From Bdellovibrio sp. ZAP7 (GTDB taxonomy: Bacteria > Bdellovibrionota_B > Oligoflexia > Oligoflexales > RGVZ01): DNA of 63,369 bases. The first letter of the stretch is position 1; each line of letters begins with the position of its first letter. A model generated the notes under the pieces. The model did not search any database. It worked only from the letters and a program-made list of their open reading frames with translations, and had not been told where the DNA came from. A program made the translations under genes and the position numbers. This document shows, piece by piece, positions 52,258 to 59,193 of the stretch. The stretch is taken from NCBI GenBank assembly GCA_945900755.1, contig CAMDKS010000019.1:1-63369 (forward strand). The letters run 5' to 3'.

Positions 52258-52776
52258 ATGGAATCAGCTCCGAACAACAACTTCAGTCAGCCAAAGATTG
52301 TTCATTATTTTTTAAAAGCATTTGTAAATTATGCCAAGTTTGACGGTAGGGCTACTAGAGAAGAGTATTGGTTCTTTTTTCTGGCTCATATTGTGATCGC
52401 AGTAATCACATCTTTCTCGCCTGCTATATATACTTTATACAGCTTAGCAGCCATTGTACCTGGTGTTGCTGTTGCCTGTCGGCGCTTGCATGATGTTGAC
52501 AAAAGCGGATGGTTTTATCTGATTCCGATTTATAACTTGATTCTATTAGCCACAGAAGGAAACCCAAACGAGAACATGTACGGCTCTGTTCCGGGCTTGG
52601 AAATTGCGAAAGAAGTGACGATCAATGATGTCATTGGAAAGGCAAAAAGTATGGTGGGCCAGGCCAATCCGCAAGGAAATGCCGATGAAATTGCCAAACT
52701 ATTTGAGCTCCGGAAGTCGGGCGCCCTAAGTGAATCCGAATTCGAATCAGAAAAAAAGAAGGTCATGGGCTTATAG
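52258..52776 (+). CDS. DUF805 membrane protein with C-terminal SHOCT domain
   Basis: 172 aa. DUF805 core at about 15-110: FVNYAKFDGRATREEYWFFF, then transmembrane helices and the signature VACRRLHDVDKSGWFYLIPI. After a linker, the last 30 residues are a SHOCT motif (IAKLFELRKSGALSESEFES), a short helical hairpin found at the ends of many membrane and phage-related proteins. GAGG before the ATG. Function unknown. It shares its SHOCT with the next gene, so the two may act together. Lies inside the tRNA-flanked segment. Confidence 0.85.
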   Translation: MESAPNNNFSQPKIVHYFLKAFVNYAKFDGRATREEYWFFFLAHIVIAVITSFSPAIYTLYSLAAIVPGVAVACRRLHDVDKSGWFYLIPIYNLILLATEGNPNENMYGSVPGLEIAKEVTINDVIGKAKSMVGQANPQGNADEIAKLFELRKSGALSESEFESEKKKVMGL

Positions 52777-52872
52777 TTTAAACTTTTGATGGCCGCTAGT
52801 TTTGTGCAAGCGATTCGCGATTTATGGGTCGATAGCATTGGTGGTTTTTCTTTAATATATTCGGGAGAAATT

Positions 52873-53259
52873 ATGAAAAATAAATATATTGCTGCGGCCC
52901 TTGGTTTTTGGGCGGGAATTTTTGGACTTCACCATTGGTACTTGGGCAACACAGTTCGTGGTATTTTATATCTATTGTTTTTTTGGACGATGATCCCATG
53001 GATCATATCACTGATTGAAAGCGTGATGTTTTTGGCAATGTCCGATAACGAGTTTAACGCGCAATATAATCACGGCCTGGTCCAAAATAGTGCTGCTACA
53101 TTAGCGCCACATGGCGCCATTTTTTCGCTAAAGAATCGCACCTCGGCTGGGTCATCAAGAATCAATACTGCGGAGCTTGCCAAGTTGTATGAATTGAAAA
53201 AAACAGGCGCATTGACAGAAGCAGAATACGAAGCAGAAAAGAAAAGGATGATTGCTTGA
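52873..53259 (+). CDS. TM2-domain protein with C-terminal SHOCT domain
   Basis: 128 aa. The start chosen is the ATG at 52873, with GGGAG eight nt upstream; the open frame before it has no ribosome site. TM2 domain at residues 1-60 (AAALGFWAGIFGLHHWYLG, then the second helix), two transmembrane helices joined by a short turn. The SHOCT tail LAKLYELKKTGALTEAEYEA is nearly the same as in the DUF805 gene. The stop codon lies two nt before the tRNA-Pro repeat begins, so the gene fills the segment to its very end. Confidence 0.85.
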   Translation: MKNKYIAAALGFWAGIFGLHHWYLGNTVRGILYLLFFWTMIPWIISLIESVMFLAMSDNEFNAQYNHGLVQNSAATLAPHGAIFSLKNRTSAGSSRINTAELAKLYELKKTGALTEAEYEAEKKRMIA

Positions 53260-53260
53260 A

Positions 53261-53303
53261 CTTGGGGAGCGTGAGGTCGTGGGTTCGAATCCCGCCAGCC
53301 CGA
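53261..53303 (+). repeat. attachment-site-like repeat, right copy (tRNA-Pro remnant)
   Basis: 43 nt matching 51827-51869 with one difference. Lacking the 5' half, it cannot make a tRNA. It bounds the 1.43-kb segment with the two SHOCT genes, and the MotA-like cassette lies just beyond it. Confidence 0.85.
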
Positions 53304-53392
53304 TTTAATTTCAATAGGTTATACCCCATAATCGCATTTTTGGTAGCCGACTTGGTTACAAGCAGTGTCTTTCAAAACCAATAAATTCAGCC

Positions 53393-53986
53393 TCACATAT
53401 GAGTCACATAAAGTGAGTGGCAGGAAATTTCGAATTTTTCGCGATTCCACCCGACTTGGGCGAGTTTAAAAATCGTTTCAGGACGATATTTGTGGGGGGT
53501 AGTAAAGCAGGTGCCTTCAGTCCGGGGCATCAGTTCGGACATTGTTTCCGTTACTTGGTTCAAAAAATCTTTACTGCTAAAGGCCACTTCCTCTTCGCAT
53601 TTTTCATGGGAAACGCAAAAGACAAAACCAGTGACGCTGACATTGGGGTGACGGGTTTTTGCGGCTTGCAATTGCTTTTTAAGCTTTTTTAACCTGGATT
53701 TGATGTGCGAGGCATTAACATTGTAGACAACTTTTACTTCAATGATATGGCTAATTTTTTCAGTCTCTGGGTCAAGAATGGAAATATCACGTTTCCCTTT
53801 CTCGCCTTCGGCGATTTCTGACGTGTTTTCAGTAATGCCACTACCCCAATTCAGGAAACAGAAAATCTCTCCATTGATCCATTGCTCGCAGCTTGGGCCA
53901 AGTGAAATTCTAGCGAAGTGCTCCGCTTTTTCTTGTGCTTTGAAATAGGCTTGCATTTCGTAGAACAATGAATGGATGTTTGCCAA
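53393..53986 (-). CDS. PD-(D/E)XK nuclease-like protein
   Basis: 197 aa, no signal peptide. TTG start with GAGGG close upstream. The order of elements fits the restriction-endonuclease-like fold: Glu40 in helix WINGEIFCFLNW, Asp67 in GKRDISIL, Glu83 and Lys85 in HIIEVKVVYN (the ExK), then a basic helix IKSRLKKLKKQLQAAK and a GFVFCVSH strand. A nuclease or nuclease-derived role is inferred from this pattern; no known family name comes to mind. The gene starts 33 nt after the protease gene, so it is probably the last gene of the MotA-like cassette. Confidence 0.6.
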   Translation of the reverse strand: MANIHSLFYEMQAYFKAQEKAEHFARISLGPSCEQWINGEIFCFLNWGSGITENTSEIAEGEKGKRDISILDPETEKISHIIEVKVVYNVNASHIKSRLKKLKKQLQAAKTRHPNVSVTGFVFCVSHEKCEEEVAFSSKDFLNQVTETMSELMPRTEGTCFTTPHKYRPETIFKLAQVGWNREKFEISCHSLYVTHM

Positions 53987-54019
53987 AATTCCCTCTTATT
54001 TTTAAGTTTTATTTTCTTG

Positions 54020-55231
54020 CTATTTCTCTAACTTCTTGACTGCGAGGAACGGCCCAGACAAGCGATGTTTTTTAATCCATTCTTCGCTCAAACAGGCATA
54101 ACCTCCCTGACCCCATCCTACTCCCCAGCTGTTGGCCGTGAGCATGCAGTACTTTCCTTCTCGGGAATGAAGGGATTTAGGTAGCTCAAGATATCCGACA
54201 AATGTGATGGCGTGGCCCTTCGCATGATCTTTGCGGGTATCGACGGGGCCAGAATCAGCCGCAGAAACAAAGCCTTTGGTTGCAAAAAAATTATCGGACA
54301 AATTTAATGCGGCCACAACTGGCATCCCTTGTTGGGTTGCCGAAACCGCGTCATCCAAAGATTCAAGACGTTCATAATCCATGACTCTGACGCGGCCACG
54401 ATTCAGACAGCCTACGGCTAGCGGTATTTGAGTATCATTATTTTCAACAGGCTTTGACACATAGGGACAGGCGTCTTCGTCGGGAATATTCAATTTTCCT
54501 TGTCCACTGCTAAATTCAAGACCTGCCTCCACCGGTGCCCCCTTCATGGCACAGGGTGTGGATTGACAGTCTGGGCGGCTGGCATAGTAAAAATATTGCT
54601 CTGAGAGATCTTCTACCGGCCCGTTTTGGGCCAGTAAAATCTCGATGGCTCTGGTTCCCGCAAACGCCGCACAAGTTCCACGGTTTCCCTGATTCCTGAT
54701 CGGCACGTCAAAGGCCGAAGGTATGATCTGGACTTGAAATTGAGCCTTTGAAATTGATTTTGTTAGGAGTCGTTCCGGCACCTGTGAGGCGACGGCCATT
54801 TCAACTAGATTTTGCTTACGCATGGGGATTTCGGTTAAAAATTGTTTATGTTTTTGCCGCCAAAGATTAAGAGTTTCCGCATGTTTTTGCCGCCAATCTG
54901 CAATCTGTGTAGCGTGATCGCTGCGCATGTCCCCCATTTTTTTTGCCATTTCCGCGCGCATCTTGGCCGCTGGTGACGAGCCTTGCGAGCTTGGTGACGT
55001 AGGTGGTTGGCCATCACGGGCTTTTTTTGAGGGTGATATTTTGTTTTCAGGAGGTGGTTTGGAGGAATCTGTCTCAGGAGCACCTTGATTAATGTCCTCG
55101 ATAATGGCGAGTACTTCGATGGGTTGGTCGGAGTTCTGCTTAGACGAATGAGACGTCAACTCCACAGCGCTGCTTGGACTTGAAATTGAGCCAACGGCTG
55201 CCAGAAGAAAGAGCGATCCCAATTGCCACAT
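54020..55231 (-). CDS. exported papain-like (C1A) cysteine protease
   Basis: 403 aa. An N-terminal signal peptide (MWQLGSLFLLAAVGSISSPS) is followed by a Ser/Pro/Lys-rich stretch and a helical region with a doubled WRQKH motif (113-117 and 124-128), perhaps a pro-segment. The papain domain runs about 165-400: oxyanion Gln181, catalytic Cys187 (NRGTCAAFAG), His340 (KGHAITFVGY) and Asn367 in TANSWGVGWGQGGYACLS. Complete catalytic set, so likely active in the periplasm or outside the cell. Follows the MotA-like genes by 37 nt on the same strand. Bacterial C1A proteases are often effectors; the role here is unknown. Confidence 0.85.
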   Translation of the reverse strand: MWQLGSLFLLAAVGSISSPSSAVELTSHSSKQNSDQPIEVLAIIEDINQGAPETDSSKPPPENKISPSKKARDGQPPTSPSSQGSSPAAKMRAEMAKKMGDMRSDHATQIADWRQKHAETLNLWRQKHKQFLTEIPMRKQNLVEMAVASQVPERLLTKSISKAQFQVQIIPSAFDVPIRNQGNRGTCAAFAGTRAIEILLAQNGPVEDLSEQYFYYASRPDCQSTPCAMKGAPVEAGLEFSSGQGKLNIPDEDACPYVSKPVENNDTQIPLAVGCLNRGRVRVMDYERLESLDDAVSATQQGMPVVAALNLSDNFFATKGFVSAADSGPVDTRKDHAKGHAITFVGYLELPKSLHSREGKYCMLTANSWGVGWGQGGYACLSEEWIKKHRLSGPFLAVKKLEK

Positions 55232-55268
55232 AGATTACCGCCGTTGTTTGCAGATTTGAGAGAAATAA

Positions 55269-55640
55269 TTATGGCTCGCTGATCGAGGTCTGCCAGCACT
55301 TGAGCACGATCCCACCAGCTGCGCCGTAAAGCAATGAAATCAATGCAACGGCAATTCCTGGGCCCATGAATTCGGGTTGATCCATCACATTCATGACCTT
55401 CTGGATATTTAGAAATTCAGCGCCTACGCTTAGACCAAATAGACAGTTGCGAGCCCAGATTAGTTTCGCGGTCTTTGGTCTTGATATGGCCAAAAACGTG
55501 AGACAAAAAGTCGAGCCTATGGTCATTATAATTGCGGTAATCGCGTACACCTGCGATAGATGACCTCCCTCCATGAGGAGGGCCGTCGAAATGCACAGGA
55601 ATCCGACGACAACACCTAAAATCAGTCGGAGGCGTTTCAT
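55269..55640 (-). CDS. single-unit MotA-like membrane protein
   Basis: 123 aa, four hydrophobic segments. It starts like MotA (LLMEGGHLSQVYAITAIIMT, cf. the MTGG turn of MotA) and ends in VMNVMDQPEFMGPGIAVALISLLYG, which follows the MotA/ExbB third and fourth helix pattern with the conserved Pro and GxGIAxAL. The long cytoplasmic loop of MotA with its torque-generating charges is almost absent. ATGA overlap with the upstream two-unit gene shows translational coupling. No MotB-like partner gene is nearby. Confidence 0.65.
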   Translation of the reverse strand: MKRLRLILGVVVGFLCISTALLMEGGHLSQVYAITAIIMTIGSTFCLTFLAISRPKTAKLIWARNCLFGLSVGAEFLNIQKVMNVMDQPEFMGPGIAVALISLLYGAAGGIVLKCWQTSISEP

Positions 55641-56779
55641 TTTGCACCCCCGCCCTGACTATTTTCTTGCACGGCCTCACTCCCTTTTTCAAGCTGGCCC
55701 GTATCGCATGTCCCACCACTCTTCAACGCATAAAGAACAACAAAAAGTGTAAATAGAAGGAATAAGATTTGTGATAGTAACATCCAAAATCCTAGATTCG
55801 ATTTCATCTTTTGACGCAGCCCATTTCTGGTGTCTCGGTCCAAAATAGCCTCGGCGTGAGCGTGACCCATTCCAAGAGTGATCAGCTTTAAAGCGGCTGC
55901 ATAGATCGGGGCTAGCAATGCGACCGCAATGCCGGGACCGATTAACGCCGGTTGATCTAGTATTGACAGGACGTGCAGAAGCCCTAGGCACGCTCCAAGA
56001 GCTCCGGTCGCAAGTACGGTGTTGCCGAAGAAATTTAGCTTTTTAACGCACTGAGTGTGTTCGTCATTTGTGATGTGACTGCCGGCACTAAATCCTAGCA
56101 TCTTAAGCCAATTGGGTTTGCAGAAAATAGGATAAACGGAGCCTGTGAACGCGGCCGCGGCGACGCCTACAATGAGCATGGCGGCCAAGTCCAACACCTG
56201 AGTTAAATAGCCACCCTGCCTTATTAGGCCGGAACAGGTCATAAAAGCGGCTAAAAATAAACCTCCCATCAATTGATAGGCAAGTCGTGAGGGTGGCTGG
56301 CTCGACGAGGCATCAAGAGACAAGTCAGCGGCGTTCGCACGCTCAGTAAGGCTTTCGGTGATAGCATCGGTCACCAGGTACTTAAACCCGAGTCCGTAGA
56401 GTATTGGCACAAACGCGACCGCAATGCCGGGACCGATTTTCTTGGGTTGATCGAGTACCGACATAACGTGCTGAAGTCCCATGCTGTTTCCCATCAAACC
56501 ACTGAGTAGGGCTGCGTGGCCGAAAAGATCCCAGAATCCCACAGCGGATTCCGCCGCGCGTTTATCGGGAATAGTAACTCTCAATAAGCCGTATTTAAAT
56601 CCGCTCCAAGCACCTCTAATGCCGTAGCCCATAATGGCAATACCAAAAGATGACCCGAAAACGATCATGATCGCGGTGATTGCAAGCGAATCCGCGAGAT
56701 AGCCGCCCTCCATCAAAAAACCTATAAATATTAGAAGAAATGCTCCGAGAATGCCTAAATAGAACCGAAGTGTTGCCAC
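55637..56779 (-). CDS. two-unit fused MotA-like membrane protein
   Basis: 380 aa, GTG start after AGGAG. Two tandem MotA-like units: residues about 5-150 (LMEGGYLADSLAITAIMIVF; SVLDQPKKIGPGIAVAFVP) and about 165-310 (LIRQGGYLTQVLDLAAML; SILDQPALIGPGIAVALLAP), each with paired helices before and after a shortened loop, then one more helix near the C-terminus (FWMLLSQILFLLFTLFVVLY). The units match each other and the next gene at the same places, so all three came from duplication. Possibly a channel-like stator without a peptidoglycan-binding partner. First gene of a cassette with a protease and a nuclease-like gene. Confidence 0.65.
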   Translation of the reverse strand: MATLRFYLGILGAFLLIFIGFLMEGGYLADSLAITAIMIVFGSSFGIAIMGYGIRGAWSGFKYGLLRVTIPDKRAAESAVGFWDLFGHAALLSGLMGNSMGLQHVMSVLDQPKKIGPGIAVAFVPILYGLGFKYLVTDAITESLTERANAADLSLDASSSQPPSRLAYQLMGGLFLAAFMTCSGLIRQGGYLTQVLDLAAMLIVGVAAAAFTGSVYPIFCKPNWLKMLGFSAGSHITNDEHTQCVKKLNFFGNTVLATGALGACLGLLHVLSILDQPALIGPGIAVALLAPIYAAALKLITLGMGHAHAEAILDRDTRNGLRQKMKSNLGFWMLLSQILFLLFTLFVVLYALKSGGTCDTGQLEKGSEAVQENSQGGGAK

Positions 56780-56929
56780 ACGTCAGATTTCTCCTATGGA
56801 AAGTGATGATTCCTTTAAGAGTACCATGAGCAGGACTCACAAAACAAATCCGTCAAAGGTAGATTGATGCCTAGTTACTGTTAGGGAGAGTGTGCTATGC
56901 TTACTCAAACCCTTCACTTGGAGAACACT

Positions 56930-57247
56930 ATGAGATTATTATTTTGCTTAGTAGTCGCCCTAGGATTTAGTCAGTTAGCTTTTGCAGACGCTCAGTGGCC
57001 GACTTGGCTTACAGAGGAGATGGTCAATGGCAAGTTTCATTGTCAGAGCACCAAAGAATACACTATCGACACAGAAACTCAGACGATGACCTTCGTTCAA
57101 AATGGGGCCACACGGACTGGAGCGTATAGCGTCACGATTGCTTCTGATCGTGTTTCATTTTCCATTCATAATACTTGGCTGAATTTTTGGGAAAACGGGA
57201 AAATTGATTCGTTATTTCAGGATCCCTGTGAAAAGGTTGCTCCCTAA
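56930..57247 (+). CDS. small periplasmic protein
   Basis: 105 aa. The start chosen is the ATG at 56930, six nt after GGAG. Signal peptide with cleavage after AFA (about residue 20). The mature 85 residues are beta-rich (KEYTIDTETQTMTFVQNG; RTGAYSVTIASDRVSFSIHN) with one Cys pair (FHCQS and DPCEK). Family unknown. Its 3' end (PCEKVAP and stop) lies in the 205-bp repeat, and its TAA overlaps the convergent DUF5522 stop as CTAA. Confidence 0.7.
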   Translation: MRLLFCLVVALGFSQLAFADAQWPTWLTEEMVNGKFHCQSTKEYTIDTETQTMTFVQNGATRTGAYSVTIASDRVSFSIHNTWLNFWENGKIDSLFQDPCEKVAP

Positions 57248-57408
57248 TCTTTGGGGTAGGGGCAGTGGCGGCAATTACTTTCGCAGCAGTGGCCACGTTT
57301 TAGATGATAATTTGCCGTGAAGACTAATAATCCTGAGTGTGGATCAATATAGTAGTCTTCTGTTGGATCAGAGGCCTCGTCAGTGACGGGGCCTTTTTTT
57401 TTAAATGA
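57204..57408. repeat. 205-bp direct repeat, left copy
   Basis: Nearly identical (about 97 percent by eye, a few substitutions and one indel in the T run) to 58983-59188. It spans the end of the small periplasmic protein gene, the convergent DUF5522 frame and the hairpin terminator. Between the copies lie a transposase fragment and an AbiEii-type module. Confidence 0.9.
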
Positions 57409-57429
57409 GTGTAGTGCCGCAAAATTCAA
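57244..57429 (-). pseudogene. 5'-truncated copy of the DUF5522 gene
   Basis: The coding part from KGPVTDE to the stop is intact and reads YYIDPHSGLLVFTANYHLKRGHCC and CRHCPYPKD, the DUF5522 pattern with four Cys and two His that may bind metal. Upstream of the repeat boundary (about 57403) the sequence differs from the complete copy at 59023-59193, so the native start is gone; the only in-frame start is a TTG in foreign DNA without a ribosome site. Probably a leftover from the duplication. Confidence 0.6.
57373..57402 (+). terminator. intrinsic terminator, left repeat copy
   Basis: GGCCTCGTC (57373-57381) pairs with GACGGGGCC (57385-57393) around AGT, followed by nine Ts. It ends the small periplasmic protein gene and overlaps the N-terminal codons of the DUF5522 frame on the other strand. 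Confidence 0.85.
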
Positions 57430-57854
57430 TGTTTATGAATTCATTGGTGATTTTATGCAGCTCTGATATGAGCCGCTTTATGGTTGAGCAGCTCAAAAAA
57501 CTTCAATGGTGGATCACACAGCAAATTTGCAATGCCGAAATGTCCGATTACAAGCGGCCATCTGGTCCTATAGCGGACAATGACCACATCTTCGGCAAGT
57601 GGATGGAACATGATTTTCGCCGTTATTTTGATATTGTAGTCCGACGCACTCCACTCGGCCAACCGTGGTGCAACGGAATTGGCGAGAGGTTTCATCGAAG
57701 TCTGAAATTAGAATTACTTAATAGAGTAGGCAGCCTTGATGTTACCGGTATTCGACGATTGCCCGTTTGCTACCAGGAATACATGGGCTCTCCTCGGTTG
57801 CACGCAGTGTCGAGCGGAATAGTTACAAAAAATGCTCTACTTCATTTTAAATAG
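57405..57854 (+). pseudogene. fragment of a DDE-type (IS3-like) transposase
   Basis: Only the end of an integrase core is recognisable: FRRYFDIVVRRTPLGQPWCNG, followed by IGERFHRSLKLELLNRV, matching the Pro-x-x-x-Pro-x-x-Asn-Gly-x-x-Glu catalytic-Glu helix of IS3/IS481-type transposases (Glu in GERFHRSLK). The N-terminal half, including the first two aspartates, is absent or decayed, and the reading frame starts in the repeat. No inverted repeats found near it. A remnant of the event that brought the AbiEii module. Confidence 0.7.
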
Positions 57855-57934
57855 TATTACTGGAGGAATTTTTGTAATAAAATAGTTAGGCTATCTTTAG
57901 CCCAACTTTGTATTGAAAATACCTAGAAAATGAA

Positions 57935-58603
57935 GTGAGTTGCAACTTGTCATTGTATCTGAAAATTCTTCCACCAGCACAAGCAGTCATATGGGATGAG
58001 TTAGATTGTATTCCTAAGGAATTTATTTTATACGGTGGAACTGCAATTGCGTTGCAATTAGGGCATCGTGAATCTATAGATTTTGATTTCTTTGGATGCA
58101 AGTCGTTTGATCCATTTGAGTTACTTGCAAGCCTACCCATTTTAAACACTGCAAAAGTCCTTCAAAGCCAACCAAACACTTTGACTGTCAGTGTAAAAAG
58201 AGGCGATGGTATAATAAAAATGTCTTTTTTTGGTTTGCCAAATTTTCCGCGCATTGCAAAAGTATTGGTTGCGGACAATGGCCTACAGCTTGCCTCCTTG
58301 ATTGATCTTGCCGGTACAAAAGTATCAGTTGTGCAGGTTCGTGCAGAGCTAAAAGACTACCTTGATATAGATGCCATTTTGGAATCAAAATCAATGGATT
58401 TGCTCACCGCATTGGGTGCTGGCAAAGTTCTTTATGGAGATAGATTCAATCCTCAAAGCACACTAAAAGCGCTTTGTTATTTTCAGGATGGGAATGTTCA
58501 CTTGCTTCCAGAGGACATTAGAAGTCGATTGGTGAAGGCGGCGTCGAGTGTCGATTTAAATAAAATACCGATATTACCTTTTTACGCACAATCCGTGGAA
58601 TAA
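57935..58603 (+). CDS. AbiEii/AbiGii-type nucleotidyltransferase toxin
   Basis: 222 aa. The nucleotidyltransferase motif is KEFILYGGTAIALQLGH with IDFDFF: the GG...D-x-D core of AbiEii toxins. Later segments (LVADNGLQLASLIDLAGTKV, VRAELKDYLDIDAIL) match the fold, which in type IV toxin-antitoxin systems modifies tRNA or other RNA to stop growth on phage infection. The start is uncertain (GTG at 57935 without a good ribosome site). It is followed five nt later by a small conserved-looking gene that may be its partner; no classical AbiEi antitoxin is present. Inside the 205-bp repeat pair. Confidence 0.82.
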   Translation: MSCNLSLYLKILPPAQAVIWDELDCIPKEFILYGGTAIALQLGHRESIDFDFFGCKSFDPFELLASLPILNTAKVLQSQPNTLTVSVKRGDGIIKMSFFGLPNFPRIAKVLVADNGLQLASLIDLAGTKVSVVQVRAELKDYLDIDAILESKSMDLLTALGAGKVLYGDRFNPQSTLKALCYFQDGNVHLLPEDIRSRLVKAASSVDLNKIPILPFYAQSVE

Positions 58604-58607
58604 TTAT

Positions 58608-58898
58608 ATGCTAGATTTTACACAGATTTCTGAATTAATTGAAATGGCACCAAGAATTATTTGGTTTGAAACGCCGGTCCAGTCTTTGCAAGACCCTATT
58701 CGATTTGTTTCTTATGCAATGCAATATGCTACTCATGACGATATGATGACGATTCGTAAGCACCTGTCTGATGACGAATTTTTGGCCTTACTTGATAAAA
58801 TTCCTCCAGGAATAGTTGATGGCAGATCTTGGGCCTACTGGAACGCAGTGTTAAATCGTTATCCAGCCCCGGAGATGCCTAGAAGGAAAATAGGTTGA
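58608..58898 (+). CDS. small partner protein of the AbiEii-type gene
   Basis: 96 aa, no signal peptide. FTQISELIEMAPRIIWFETP, DPIRFVSYAMQYATHDDMM and PPGIVDGRSWAYWNAVLNRY form a pattern I recall in small proteins encoded next to AbiEii-type nucleotidyltransferases; its role as antitoxin is inferred from position. Starts five nt after the toxin stop. Its stop overlaps a TTG of the next short frame. Confidence 0.65.
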   Translation: MLDFTQISELIEMAPRIIWFETPVQSLQDPIRFVSYAMQYATHDDMMTIRKHLSDDEFLALLDKIPPGIVDGRSWAYWNAVLNRYPAPEMPRRKIG

Positions 58899-59026
58899 AA
58901 AATCTTAATGGACCCACAGATTCTGCTGAAGAGGCAAAAATCGAAACCCAACAAGTCCCGCAATTCGATACTTCAAGGCGCCTTGATTCTCTATTTCAGA
59001 ATCCCTGTGAAAAGGTTGCTCCCTAA
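58895..59026 (+). CDS. short chimeric frame ending in the duplicated C-terminus
   Basis: 43 codons starting at a TTG that overlaps the previous stop (TTGA). The first 28 residues are polar and unrelated to anything recognised; the last 15 (LDSLFQNPCEKVAP) are the repeat-derived copy of the end of the small periplasmic protein. Because the fusion is made by the repeat boundary, it is more likely a by-product than a selected gene. Confidence 0.3.
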   Translation: MKNLNGPTDSAEEAKIETQQVPQFDTSRRLDSLFQNPCEKVAP

Positions 59027-59188
59027 TCTTTGGGGTAGGGACAGTGGCGGCAATTACTTTCGCAGCAGTGGCCACGTTTTAGGTGATATTTCGCCGTGAA
59101 GACTAATAATCCTGAGTGTGGATCAATATAGTAGTCTTCTGTTGGATCAGAGGCCTCGTCAGTGACGGGGCCTTTGTTTTTTGAATGA
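58983..59188. repeat. 206-bp direct repeat, right copy
   Basis: Counterpart of 57204-57408. It contains the complete DUF5522 frame except its first codons, plus the terminator, and continues directly into the end of the NarL-type regulator gene, so this side shows the original arrangement for the minus-strand gene. Confidence 0.9.
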
Positions 59189-59193
59189 TCCAC
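59023..59193 (-). CDS. DUF5522 protein, complete copy
   Basis: 56 aa with GTG start at 59191-59193 that overlaps the regulator stop as TAGTG, giving translational coupling. DYYIDPHSGLLVFTAKYHLK then RGHCCESNCRHCPYPKD: CC-x3-C-x2-HC gives a probable metal-binding knot, typical of the DUF5522 family. Function unknown. The copy at 57244 lacks this start. Confidence 0.7.
   Translation of the reverse strand: MDHSKNKGPVTDEASDPTEDYYIDPHSGLLVFTAKYHLKRGHCCESNCRHCPYPKD
59152..59182 (+). terminator. intrinsic terminator, right repeat copy
   Basis: Same stem as at 57373-57402 (59152-59160 with 59164-59172), followed by TTTGTTTTTT. Ends plus-strand transcription from the AbiEii module before the convergent regulator gene. 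Confidence 0.8.

Noticed and set aside
53261-53303. Second tRNA gene
   Set aside because: Only the 3' half is present and the 5' acceptor arm and D-arm are missing; it is an attachment-type remnant.
57453-57695. Minus-strand frame across the transposase fragment
   Set aside because: The plus-strand reading shows clear integrase residues; the other strand gives no family features.
58908-59099. 63-codon plus-strand frame after the AbiEii partner gene
   Set aside because: No ribosome site; the overlapping frame at 58895-59026 carries the repeat-derived end of the periplasmic gene and explains the region better.
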